Source of the DNA: Bacillota bacterium
GTDB lineage: Bacteria; Bacillota_I; Bacilli_A; Erysipelotrichales; Erysipelotrichaceae
Assembly (NCBI GenBank): GCA_023249475.1
Contig: JAHFCO010000012.1
Span: 1 to 53,965 of the forward strand
DNA: 53,965 nt
Direction of reading: 5' to 3'
Part shown: in pieces, positions 15,871-22,995 of the stretch
How the letters are laid out: each line of letters begins with the position of its first letter
How positions within the stretch are numbered: position 1 is the stretch's first letter
Notes under the pieces: generated by a model
What the model was told of the DNA's origin: nothing
Databases searched by the model: none
The model's input: only the letters and a program-made list of their open reading frames with translations
Position numbers and translations under genes: made by a program

Positions 15871-17532
15871 ATGCATGTGGTCCTATCGGCGTTGAATGCG
15901 AAATACATCCATAAGAACCTGGCGCTTCGCTGGCTATACGTCAGCCGTCCGGCGTCTTTTGACGTGCAGATCGTCGAAGGGGTCATCCGCGACGACCCGA
16001 TGAACACGGCGCAACGCATTTTGGCGTATCGACCCGACGTGGTCGGCTTGAGCGTCTACATCTTCAACGCGGAAGAAACCAAGGCGCTGATCGCTTGTCT
16101 TTTGACCTTGATGCCCGATGTACGGATCATCCTCGGCGGACCCGAGGTCACCTATCACCCCCGACCCTGGCTAGAATTGGGCGTCGAAGCCGTCGTTTGC
16201 GGGGAAGGGGAGACGGTGTTCTGGGATTACCTGCAAGGGAAATCCTCACCGAGCATCCAATCCAAAAACCAAGCCTCCAGTGAAATCGCGCGGGTCGACT
16301 TGAATCTGCTTGAGTCCTTGGATAGCCCGTACTTTCTTGAACTCGACGAAGCGGACATGGATAAGCGCTACCTCTATATGGAAACCGCCCGCGGCTGTCC
16401 CTATGAATGCGCGTATTGCCTTTCCTCGCTTGAGAAGGGGATGCGTCGCTTCAGCGATGCCTATCTCGACCGAACCTTCGACCGGCTGGCGGATTCAGGC
16501 GTAAAACAGGTGAAATTCCTAGATCGGACGTTCAACGTCGATCCCGTGCGTGCGCTTCAGATCGCACGACGCTTGACGCAACTCCCTTCTTCAATCTCCT
16601 TTCATGTGGAACTGGTCGGCGATACGCTGGGTCCGGAAATCATCGGCTTCTTCACTTCTCAGGCAAAGTCGCGCTTCCGCGTCGAAATCGGCGTCCAATC
16701 GTTCAACCGGAAAACCTTGCTTGAAGTCGGCCGTTATTCACGTCTTGATCTGCTTAAAAACGTCATCCTTCAGTTCAGCGAAGCGGGTGTGCACCAGCAC
16801 ACCGACTTGATCGCCGGGCTTCCTTATGAAGACATTCATTCTTTCAAGCAATCGTTCAATACGCTGTTTTCCTTGAATCCGTTTGAAATCCAGGTCGGGA
16901 TCTTGAAACTCCTCCATGGGACGCGTCTACGACGTGACCATGAAAAGTATGGCTATACGTTCATCGACCGGGCGCCCTACCCGATCACGTCTTCCTCCTG
17001 GATGAGCGAAGAGGACATGAAATCGGTGGAAAGCGTGGCGAACGCGGTCGAAAAGTTGTATAATTCCCAAAAGTTACATGCAACGATGCAGGTCTGGGTC
17101 GATGAAGAAGGCTTGGATGCGTTCGAACTGTTCCGGAAGGTCGGCGAAGGGTTACGAGAACTCAAACGTCCGTATTCACAGCGCGATTTCTTCCAGTGCA
17201 TCGCAAACGCGCTCAAGGATGACGTAGCGGATCCGATGATTCGGCTGAAATCGGACTATTACCGGCTAAGCCCCATTTTCCCCCAACCTTTTTGGGAAGA
17301 AGGGGAGTTGGATGATAAAGGAAAAGAAGTGCGTAAAGAAATCAGGAATCGGTTGGATGCAAGCGAAATTCGAGTTAAACACATGAAAATCGTCGAACGG
17401 GCGGACGGGAAAGTCGGGTCCGATGTTTGGATATATCCTGCATTGGGCAAATCGCACTCCGTTTTGAGATTCGACGAGAAATACAACCTGGAAAGCGAGA
17501 CCGTCTATGAAAGTGCTCATCGCGACGCATAA
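15871..17532 (+). CDS. B12-binding-domain radical SAM protein, DUF4080 type
   Basis: A 553-residue protein. An N-terminal cobalamin-binding-like Rossmann domain (residues about 1-140, ending in LGGPEVTYHPR and VVCGEGE) is followed by a radical SAM core with CPYECAYC (the CxxxCxxC cluster motif) and a C-terminal DUF4080-like region. Members reductively cleave SAM; the substrate is unknown. The B12 domain may be degenerate, as no DxHxxG motif is obvious. ATG 15871 is eight bases from GAGG; ATG 15853 is possible. Its last 26 bases overlap rdgB. Confidence 0.85.
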   Translation: MHVVLSALNAKYIHKNLALRWLYVSRPASFDVQIVEGVIRDDPMNTAQRILAYRPDVVGLSVYIFNAEETKALIACLLTLMPDVRIILGGPEVTYHPRPWLELGVEAVVCGEGETVFWDYLQGKSSPSIQSKNQASSEIARVDLNLLESLDSPYFLELDEADMDKRYLYMETARGCPYECAYCLSSLEKGMRRFSDAYLDRTFDRLADSGVKQVKFLDRTFNVDPVRALQIARRLTQLPSSISFHVELVGDTLGPEIIGFFTSQAKSRFRVEIGVQSFNRKTLLEVGRYSRLDLLKNVILQFSEAGVHQHTDLIAGLPYEDIHSFKQSFNTLFSLNPFEIQVGILKLLHGTRLRRDHEKYGYTFIDRAPYPITSSSWMSEEDMKSVESVANAVEKLYNSQKLHATMQVWVDEEGLDAFELFRKVGEGLRELKRPYSQRDFFQCIANALKDDVADPMIRLKSDYYRLSPIFPQPFWEEGELDDKGKEVRKEIRNRLDASEIRVKHMKIVERADGKVGSDVWIYPALGKSHSVLRFDEKYNLESETVYESAHRDA

Positions 17533-18103
17533 CGAACACAAGAAAATCGAAATCAAGCATTTTTTGGATCAAATCGGAGGATACGAAGTGGTATCGCTCA
17601 GCGATCTTGGCATGCGCGACGAGCCGGAGGAAACCGGGGCGACGTTCCGCGAGAACGCGCTGATCAAAGCCAACGACGCGATGCATCGGTCGGGATTACT
17701 GACGATCGCCGACGATTCGGGCTTGGAGATCGACGCTTTCAATCGAGAACCGGGGGTCAATTCCGCCCGCTATCTCGGGAAAGACACGCCGTACCAAGAG
17801 AAAAACGAAATCATCCTGCAACGGCTTCAGGGCGTCAATGAACGCAGCGCGCGCTTCGTCTGCGCGATGGCGGTCGTGAGCCCCCTCTATCGTCCCGTCG
17901 TCTTCGAAGGCAGGATCGAAGGGGTCATCGGACATCGCCAACAAGGATCCAACGGATTCGGTTACGACCCGATCTTCTACCCCCTGGGGCAAGAGCGCTC
18001 GTTGGCGGAATATGATCTGGCGGAGAAGAACGAAGTCAGCCACCGGGCGATCGCCTTGAAACTGACGCTGCGCTATCTTGAAGAACTGAAAGGGCGTGAA
18101 TGA
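17507..18103 (+). CDS. rdgB: XTP/dITP diphosphatase (RdgB/HAM1)
   Basis: Hydrolyses dITP, XTP and ITP to monophosphates and keeps deaminated purines out of DNA and RNA. The 198-residue product has the family signatures: start MKVLIATHNEHKKIEIKHFL, TADDSGLEIDAFN-like ADDSGLEIDAFNREPGV, SARYLG, the FEGRIEGVI segment and the C-terminal GYDPIFYP followed by SHRAIAL. It overlaps the radical SAM gene by 26 bases and the next gene by eight, so this is a tightly packed operon. Confidence 0.95.
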   Translation: MKVLIATHNEHKKIEIKHFLDQIGGYEVVSLSDLGMRDEPEETGATFRENALIKANDAMHRSGLLTIADDSGLEIDAFNREPGVNSARYLGKDTPYQEKNEIILQRLQGVNERSARFVCAMAVVSPLYRPVVFEGRIEGVIGHRQQGSNGFGYDPIFYPLGQERSLAEYDLAEKNEVSHRAIALKLTLRYLEELKGRE

Positions 18104-18791
18104 CATGCTGAACTTTAAATCCTGGTTGTCGACCTTCTTCGGTTTCCTATTGATTCTGGTCCTCTTGCTGACCAGCGTCGACATCTTTAGTTTCGACCGC
18201 GGGTTCTATCAGGACCAATACGAAAAACTCGATGTCGCCCTGAATATCGGCGTGAGCGAACAAGACCTCACGAAAGCCACCGACGTCCTGTTGGATTACC
18301 TGCAGGGGAAGCGCGACGACATGGACGTGGTCGTGACGATCGACGGGGAACTTGAACCGATGTTCAACCAACGCGAGATCGACCATATGGTCGACGTGGT
18401 CGTCCTCTATGACAACGCCATGCTTGTCCGCAACCTATCCTTGATCCTTTCCCTGGCGATCGTACTGATGCTGGGTGTGATGTACCGTAGAAGAACGCTG
18501 CGACTTTTGGCGCGCGGCATCCAGAACGCTTCCGTCGTCTTCGGCGTCATCCTGGCCTTCCTGGCCACCTACGCCCTGGTCGATTTCTATGGTTTCTGGA
18601 CCCAGTTCCACCATGTCTTCTTCACCAACGACCTTTGGCTTTTGGACCCCAACACCGACAATCTGATCTTGATGGTCCCGGGCGAGTTCTTCTTCGCCCT
18701 GGTCTTCCGCATCGTCGGCGGATTCGCCGCCGCATTGGTTATGGTGAATGTGCTGGCGTTCTTCGCCCAACGTAAGAAGGAAAGCGTATGA
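18096..18791 (+). CDS. DUF1461 (TIGR01906-type) integral membrane protein
   Basis: A 231-residue protein with an N-terminal helix (WLSTFFGFLLILVLLLTSVDIF), an extracytoplasmic loop with ALNIGVSEQDL...LLDYLQGKRDD, and three more helices with FYGFWTQFHHVFFTNDLWLLDPNTDNLILMVP between them. This loop pattern is that of the TIGR01906/DUF1461 family, whose function is unknown. ATG 18096 or 18105 are both possible. It overlaps rdgB by eight bases and the TraX gene by four. Confidence 0.82.
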   Translation: MNDMLNFKSWLSTFFGFLLILVLLLTSVDIFSFDRGFYQDQYEKLDVALNIGVSEQDLTKATDVLLDYLQGKRDDMDVVVTIDGELEPMFNQREIDHMVDVVVLYDNAMLVRNLSLILSLAIVLMLGVMYRRRTLRLLARGIQNASVVFGVILAFLATYALVDFYGFWTQFHHVFFTNDLWLLDPNTDNLILMVPGEFFFALVFRIVGGFAAALVMVNVLAFFAQRKKESV

Positions 18792-19483
18792 ATCGCAACG
18801 TCTTGAAACTGATCGCCGTGGCGACCATGACGGTCGACCATATCGGTGCCTTCGTCTTGGTCGGCGACGAATTCTTCTGGATGCGCGTCGTCGGTCGGCT
18901 AGCCTTTCCGATCTTCATGTTCCTTTTCGCCGAAGGGGCGCGTCATTCCAAATCCGACCGCCGCGTCTGGTTTATAACGATTTTGGCCTTCGCGATCGTC
19001 ACCCAACTCATGTTCGAGTGGGTCGGGGCCGGTTTCGTCAACATCCTCTTCCTCTTCGCCCTGGGTTTGGTCGGATTCGAAGCGCAGGACCGCGGGCAGG
19101 GATGGCTGTTCATCCCCTTGGCCTTCACGGCCAGTTATTTCCATGTCGACTACGGCTGGTACGGGATCGCGGCGCTGTATTTCTTCTATGTCTTCGAAGG
19201 GAAACGCGGCCTGCAATTCCTATCCTTTGCGATGCTGACGCTGCTTTTCACCTTTTCACCCTTGATCGGCCATCCGCAATGGCTCTATATCCTACAAAAC
19301 CTGCACGTTTATTGGCGCTATTTCGTCCAGGCGTTCGCCATCGTCCCGTTGGCGATCATCGCTTTGTATGACCCGAAGAAAAACAAACGGATCGAAAACC
19401 CCGTCTTGTATCAGGCGTGGAAATATTTCTTCTACGTCTATTATCCCTTGCATATCGTCATCTTGTGCTTGATCGCGAAATAG
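18788..19483 (+). CDS. TraX-family membrane protein
   Basis: A 231-residue polytopic protein with the TraX pattern: LKLIAVATMTVDHIGAF at the start, RVVGRLAFPIFMFLFAEGARHS after it, and YYPLHIVILCLIAK at the end. TraX was first described as the F-pilin acetylase; chromosomal relatives resemble small membrane acyltransferases of unknown target. There is no conjugation gene nearby, so mobility should not be inferred. It starts within the ATGA overlap of the DUF1461 gene. Confidence 0.82.
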   Translation: MNRNVLKLIAVATMTVDHIGAFVLVGDEFFWMRVVGRLAFPIFMFLFAEGARHSKSDRRVWFITILAFAIVTQLMFEWVGAGFVNILFLFALGLVGFEAQDRGQGWLFIPLAFTASYFHVDYGWYGIAALYFFYVFEGKRGLQFLSFAMLTLLFTFSPLIGHPQWLYILQNLHVYWRYFVQAFAIVPLAIIALYDPKKNKRIENPVLYQAWKYFFYVYYPLHIVILCLIAK

Positions 19484-19498
19484 AACCGGAGGGTAACC

Positions 19499-20008
19499 AT
19501 GCTTCATATCGTATTATTCGAACCGGAAATCCCGCAGAACACCGGCAACATCATGCGGACCTGCGTGGCGTTCAAGATGAAACTGCATCTGATCCAACCG
19601 CTCGGGTTCTCGCTGGATGAAAAATCGGTGAAGCGCAGCGGGATGGACTACATCCGCGAACTGGACATGAGCGTCTATCGCGACTGGGAGGATTTCGTCG
19701 CGAAAAACCAAGGGGAATTCTACTTCATCACGCGCTACGGGCAGAAAAGCCCCGATCAGGAACGATTCGACGCTGCGAAAGAGATTTACCTGGTGTTCGG
19801 GAAAGAGAGCACCGGGATCCCCAAAGCGATCCTGCGGGATCATCTGGACCGTTGCCTGCGCTTGCCCATGGTCCCCGAAGCACGCAGTCTGAACCTGGCC
19901 AACACGGTCGCGATCCTTTCCTACGAAGTCCTGCGCCAACACGATTATCCCGGATTATCACGCCATGAAGTGATCAAAGGGGAAGACTGGCTGGTGCGCG
20001 ATGCATAG
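19499..20008 (+). CDS. trmL: tRNA (cytidine/uridine-34-2'-O)-methyltransferase
   Basis: SPOUT-class enzyme that methylates the ribose of the wobble base of tRNA-Leu. The 169-residue product has the family's opening HIVLFEPEIPQNTGNIMRTC, the GKESTGIP SAM-binding knot motif and the closing LNLANTVAILSYEVLRQ. CGGAGGGT lies just before the ATG. It overlaps the next gene by eight bases. Length is typical (150-170). Confidence 0.95.
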   Translation: MLHIVLFEPEIPQNTGNIMRTCVAFKMKLHLIQPLGFSLDEKSVKRSGMDYIRELDMSVYRDWEDFVAKNQGEFYFITRYGQKSPDQERFDAAKEIYLVFGKESTGIPKAILRDHLDRCLRLPMVPEARSLNLANTVAILSYEVLRQHDYPGLSRHEVIKGEDWLVRDA

Positions 20009-20567
20009 GCTCGACGGACTGTTGGCGACCTATTCCCGTCGCGTCGCTTTCTTCTGCGTCATGGTCGTCCTGACCGGCGCCCCGCTTTGGATCGGTCAGA
20101 TCCGGGTGGGGAACCTTTTGGTCTCGATGGGTTCGACTTCCGATCTTTTCAAGTTGGCGCAGGAATCGATCGCGTCTTCGATGTTCGCGACCCGGTTCCT
20201 CTTCACCTACCTGCAAGGCAGTTTTTCGCTACATTCACTGATCGTATCTTTTGTTTCCTCGTTTCGCCTCCATGAATTCCTGTTTCTGATGTTCATCGTC
20301 TATCTCGCCACGATGCATCCCATAGGCTATCGCCAAAAAGCGATCCGGTGGGCTGCCATGGGGGTTTTCGCCCTGCAGGGGATTCTTTATGTCCTGGCGG
20401 GATATTCGCTCTACAGCGCCTATTATGCAGGCAGCGGGGCACAAGCCGTCGCCTTGCTTCAAACCCTCGGTTATTTCTGCGTCGCCGTGTCCTGGACCGA
20501 GGCGTTCGCGATGACCCTGGCTTCGTTTGTGGCGCTTTCCCTGATCAAACGCGAAGAAATCGATTAA
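20001..20567 (+). CDS. Membrane protein of unknown function
   Basis: I do not recognise this 188-residue protein. It has about five hydrophobic segments (VAFFCVMVVLTGAPLWIG; the FLFTYLQG region; FLFLMFIVYLATMHPIGY; AAMGVFALQGILYVLAGY; LGYFCVAVSWTEAFAMTLAS), a basic N-terminus, and no motif I can name. The start overlaps trmL by eight bases, and codon use matches neighbours, so it is a real operon member. It is the last gene before a new promoter at 20573. Confidence 0.7.
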   Translation: MHRLDGLLATYSRRVAFFCVMVVLTGAPLWIGQIRVGNLLVSMGSTSDLFKLAQESIASSMFATRFLFTYLQGSFSLHSLIVSFVSSFRLHEFLFLMFIVYLATMHPIGYRQKAIRWAAMGVFALQGILYVLAGYSLYSAYYAGSGAQAVALLQTLGYFCVAVSWTEAFAMTLASFVALSLIKREEID

Positions 20568-20572
20568 TCCGT

Positions 20573-20601
20573 TTGAATTCTGACGCTACATTGCATATAA
20601 T
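20573..20601 (+). promoter_or_regulatory. Sigma-A-type promoter for the 48-residue ORF and ridA
   Basis: TTGAAT (20573-20578), a 17-base spacer, and a perfect TATAAT (20596-20601). The next start codon is 21 bases downstream. Confidence 0.8.
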
Positions 20602-20621
20602 ACACTTTGAGGTGATTTGAC

Positions 20622-20768
20622 ATGATCGAGAATATGAACGACCTGATTTCCCTGGCTTTGATGACGATCCTCTTCTTGGGCTTCGGGTATCTCAATCTGC
20701 GTAATTTTATCCATCACCGCCGTCGAAAAGTCATGGAAGAAGAGATCGAATATTATAAAGAGTGGTAA
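20622..20768 (+). CDS. 48-residue single-span membrane peptide
   Basis: A small gene with strong upstream signals: a near-consensus promoter and GAGGTG seven bases before ATG 20622. The product starts MIENMNDLISLALMTILFL, has one hydrophobic span followed by GFGYLNLRNF, then a basic HHRRRK patch and an acidic-aromatic end (EEEIEYYKEW). This predicts a single-pass protein with a short charged cytoplasmic tail. I do not recognise a family. ridA follows after 24 bases and may be co-transcribed. Confidence 0.7.
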   Translation: MIENMNDLISLALMTILFLGFGYLNLRNFIHHRRRKVMEEEIEYYKEW

Positions 20769-20792
20769 CTCTAGAAACATCGGAGGTAGAAC

Positions 20793-21371
20793 ATGTTCAC
20801 AAAATCCTTTAGCTCACCCAACGCCCCGAAGGCGCTCGGACCGTATTCCCCCGCATTGAAACTGGGCGATTTCGTCTATCTGTCGGGCCAATTGCCGATC
20901 GATCCGACGACCAACGAAATCACCGGTTCGGATATCCAGGAACAGACCTATCAAGTCCTGAAGAACATGGAAGCCGTCCTGGCCGAAATGAACCTTGAAA
21001 CCCGCCACATCGTCAAGACGACGGTGTTCATGACGGATTTGAGCGAATTCAGCGCGATGAACGAAATCTACGCGACGTATTTCGCCGACCCCTATCCGGC
21101 AAGATCGACCGTCCAGGTCTGTGCGTTGCCCAAGGGTGCGAAGATCGAAATCGAAGCGTTGGTCATCGACACCTTGGTCTATGAACAACAAGTGTCCAAC
21201 CAATCGGGTTGCGGATGCGGCGGATGTTCGGACGAAGGCTGTAGCGACGACAGTTGCGGATGCGGCGAAGAAGGCTGCGGCGAAGAAGGCTGCGCCGACG
21301 GATGCTGCAGCGGCGAAGAGAAGACGGAGACCCCCGACCAAGTTTGTGAAGACGGCTGCTGCTGCGGCTAG
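20793..21371 (+). CDS. ridA: RidA-family enamine/imine deaminase with cysteine-rich tail
   Basis: Residues 1-130 are a complete RidA/YjgF domain (SPNAPKALGPYSPALKLG, YLSGQLPIDP, the catalytic-site segment PARSTVQVCALPKGAKIEIEALV). RidA hydrolyses reactive 2-aminoacrylate made by PLP enzymes. Residues 140-192 add a tail with 14 cysteines, many as CxC, CC and CCC with Gly, Glu and Asp, and no aromatic residues, much like a metallothionein or metal-chelating tail. Ordinary RidA is about 125-130 residues. GGAGG precedes ATG. The tail is in frame with no stop, and the terminator stem overlaps its last codons. Confidence 0.93.
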   Translation: MFTKSFSSPNAPKALGPYSPALKLGDFVYLSGQLPIDPTTNEITGSDIQEQTYQVLKNMEAVLAEMNLETRHIVKTTVFMTDLSEFSAMNEIYATYFADPYPARSTVQVCALPKGAKIEIEALVIDTLVYEQQVSNQSGCGCGGCSDEGCSDDSCGCGEEGCGEEGCADGCCSGEEKTETPDQVCEDGCCCG

Positions 21372-21385
21372 CCGTCTTTTTTTTT
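21350..21385 (+). terminator. Terminator overlapping the ridA stop
   Basis: AGACGGCT (21350-21357) pairs with AGCCGTCT (21370-21377), followed by a long T-run. The 5' arm and loop are the last codons of the cysteine tail. Confidence 0.88.
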
Positions 21386-21413
21386 AGGAACCGCACGTTC
21401 ACTTCTAGGAAAA

Positions 21414-21429
21414 ACGCAATCGATTGCGT
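21414..21429. repeat. 16-bp perfect palindrome upstream of the comK-like gene
   Basis: ACGCAATCGATTGCGT is a perfect palindrome lying 22 bases before the start codon at 21452, in the 5' untranslated or promoter region. This position fits a dimer-binding operator. I see no clear -10/-35 pair next to it. Confidence 0.5.
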
Positions 21430-21451
21430 AAGAGTCTGATGAGGTGACCCC

Positions 21452-21907
21452 ATGAATCCAAACGAAGTGCTCTATCTCCGTCCCACATCGACCGGTACCT
21501 TGATGGTGACGGAGCAACAAACCCTGCATATCCAGGAAGCCGCGCAGGATTATCTTGCGGGCTGGTGCCTGGCGCTGGGCAGCAGCCTGCGCGGCAGCGC
21601 GGATGTCGTTCGACACCATCTCGACGTCAAGCAGAAGTTACCGGTCCTGGTGGACCCCACCGACCGGCTCCTGTTTTTCCCCACCTTGTCGAAAGAGCAT
21701 CCGGAATGCGTATGGATCAATTACGCGAAGATACGAAAACTGAAAGCGTTGACGACGGGGACCCTGGTGGTTTTCGGCCAGCGGGAACTTGAAGTCGACA
21801 TCGGCATCCGTTCGATACGGATGCAGGTGAAACGGTGCGAGAAACTGGTGAAAAGCATCGGTCAAACCCCGTATACGATGAAGAAAAAGAAGATCGGCGA
21901 AGAGTAG
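21452..21907 (+). CDS. comK: ComK-like competence transcription factor, short form
   Basis: A 151-residue protein that lines up with B. subtilis ComK along most of its length. Shared points are GSSLRGS (ComK GSSYAGR), LPVLVDPTDRLLFFPTLSKEHPECVWINY (ComK PIMVDPSNQIFLFPTLSSTRPQCGWIS), and a C-terminal TLVVF...QVKR segment. It lacks about 40 C-terminal residues of the 192-residue B. subtilis protein. ComK activates DNA-uptake genes; comEA and comEC lie at 49519-51890. GAGGTGACCCC precedes ATG. Whether it is functional is not shown by sequence. Confidence 0.8.
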   Translation: MNPNEVLYLRPTSTGTLMVTEQQTLHIQEAAQDYLAGWCLALGSSLRGSADVVRHHLDVKQKLPVLVDPTDRLLFFPTLSKEHPECVWINYAKIRKLKALTTGTLVVFGQRELEVDIGIRSIRMQVKRCEKLVKSIGQTPYTMKKKKIGEE

Positions 21908-21928
21908 ACCGATCATAGCGAGGTAGCG

Positions 21929-22789
21929 ATGGGTACGTTGAGAAAAAAAGATCTTAAGACCGGCTTGATGGTCGTCCTGTCCGCTTTGGTGTATTCCTTC
22001 GCGATCAAAGGGTTCGTCCGGGCAGGGGAGTTGTTCCCCGGCGGTTTCTCCGGCATATCCGTCCTGTTCACCCGCTCGATGTCCCAGTTCTTTTCCATCT
22101 CCATCCCGTTCGGGCTGGTTTACGGGCTTTTGAACATCGGTCCGACGCTTTTGGTGTACAAGGTCGTCGGCAAGCGTTTCGCCCTGTTCAGCGTCCTGCA
22201 TTACGTCCTGGTGTCGATCTTCACCTCGGTCTTCCCCGACATCGCGCTGACCGGCGACATCTTCTTGATTTCGGTCTTCGGCGGGATCCTGGGCGGACTG
22301 GGCGTCTCCTTGGCGCTCAACGCCAACGCCAGTACGGGCGGGACGGACTTCATCGCCATCTACGCCTCCAGTAAGGCCCGCGTCCCGGTCTGGACCTACA
22401 TCATGTACGCCAACACGTTGGTGCTGGTGTTGGCGGGATACCTGTTCGGATGGGAGAAAGCCCTCTATTCGATCATCTACCAATTCTGCTCGACCTACGT
22501 CGTCTCGCAGCGCCACATGCGCTTCAAGCTGAAGACGATCCATCTGGTCACCGAAATCCCCGACGAAGTGACCCGCAGCATCTATGCGTCGACCCGCCAC
22601 GGCATCACGCGGATCTGGGGCGAGGGGGGCTATAGCCATCAGGAGAAATGCATGCTTTATACGGTCGTCAACGCGTTTGAGGTCGACGATGTCATCGAAG
22701 CGGCCAAGAGCGCGGACCCCCGCGTTTTCATCAGTATTTCGGGCGCGGAGAGGGTCATCGGGAATTATTACCAGAAACCACTGGAATAG
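21929..22789 (+). CDS. YitT/DUF2179-family membrane protein
   Basis: A 286-residue protein with five to six transmembrane segments (LVYSFAIKGFVRAGELFPGGFSGISVL, the GGILGGLGVSLALNANASTGGTDFIA stretch) followed by the cytoplasmic DUF2179 domain from about residue 205 (EVTRSIYASTRHGITRIWGEGGYS). The family is widespread in Firmicutes and its transport substrate is unknown. GAGG precedes ATG 21929, 21 bases after the comK-like stop, so the two may be co-transcribed. Confidence 0.9.
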   Translation: MGTLRKKDLKTGLMVVLSALVYSFAIKGFVRAGELFPGGFSGISVLFTRSMSQFFSISIPFGLVYGLLNIGPTLLVYKVVGKRFALFSVLHYVLVSIFTSVFPDIALTGDIFLISVFGGILGGLGVSLALNANASTGGTDFIAIYASSKARVPVWTYIMYANTLVLVLAGYLFGWEKALYSIIYQFCSTYVVSQRHMRFKLKTIHLVTEIPDEVTRSIYASTRHGITRIWGEGGYSHQEKCMLYTVVNAFEVDDVIEAAKSADPRVFISISGAERVIGNYYQKPLE

Positions 22790-22791
22790 GC

Positions 22792-22819
22792 TTGCATTTT
22801 CCATAAAACAGTGTAAAAT
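22792..22819 (+). promoter_or_regulatory. Promoter of the SAM riboswitch-metK unit
   Basis: TTGCAT (22792-22797), a 16-base spacer and TAAAAT (22814-22819). Transcription from about 22826 would begin just before riboswitch stem P1. Confidence 0.65.
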
Positions 22820-22830
22820 ACAGATTGTCT

Positions 22831-22975
22831 TTTTATCAAGAGATGAGGTAGAGAGTTAGCTCGACGACCTCACGCCAACCTGCACTGCAAGGTGGTTCCG
22901 CTAACGACGATAAGGGAGAAACTTACGACACGTACACCTTCTCGTTTTTTAGCGGAAGGTGTTTTCTTTGATAAG
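22831..22975 (+). ncRNA. SAM-I-superfamily riboswitch and terminator
   Basis: The aptamer begins TTTATCAAGAG and ends GATAAG, forming P1 (22832-22837 with 22909-22914). P2 is TGAGGT/ACCTCA (22844-22849 with 22867-22872) with inner GAG/CTC. A pseudoknot joins GTTAG (22855-22859) to CTAAC (22901-22905). P3 lies around GCCAACCTGC...GCAAGGTGGTTCC. No separate P4 is seen, unlike usual SAM-I, closer to SAM-IV-type forms. The expression platform ACACCTTC...GAAGGTGT plus TTTTC (22935-22974) is a terminator. It sits directly before metK. Confidence 0.85.
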
Positions 22976-22995
22976 ACAACATAGGAGGAACCCCC

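Noticed and set aside
18788-19483. TraX gene as sign of a conjugative element
   Set aside because: No relaxase, type IV secretion, integrase or repeats flank it, and chromosomal TraX-like proteins are common.
21210-21368. Cysteine-tail region as a nucleotide repeat array (CRISPR or VNTR)
   Set aside because: The units are short, irregular and in frame; there are no direct repeats with equal spacers. It reads best as coding tail.
21638-22804. 388-residue open frame on the minus strand
   Set aside because: Antisense to comK-like and yitT genes, no ribosome-binding site, composition rich in D, H, Q, R as in other shadow frames.
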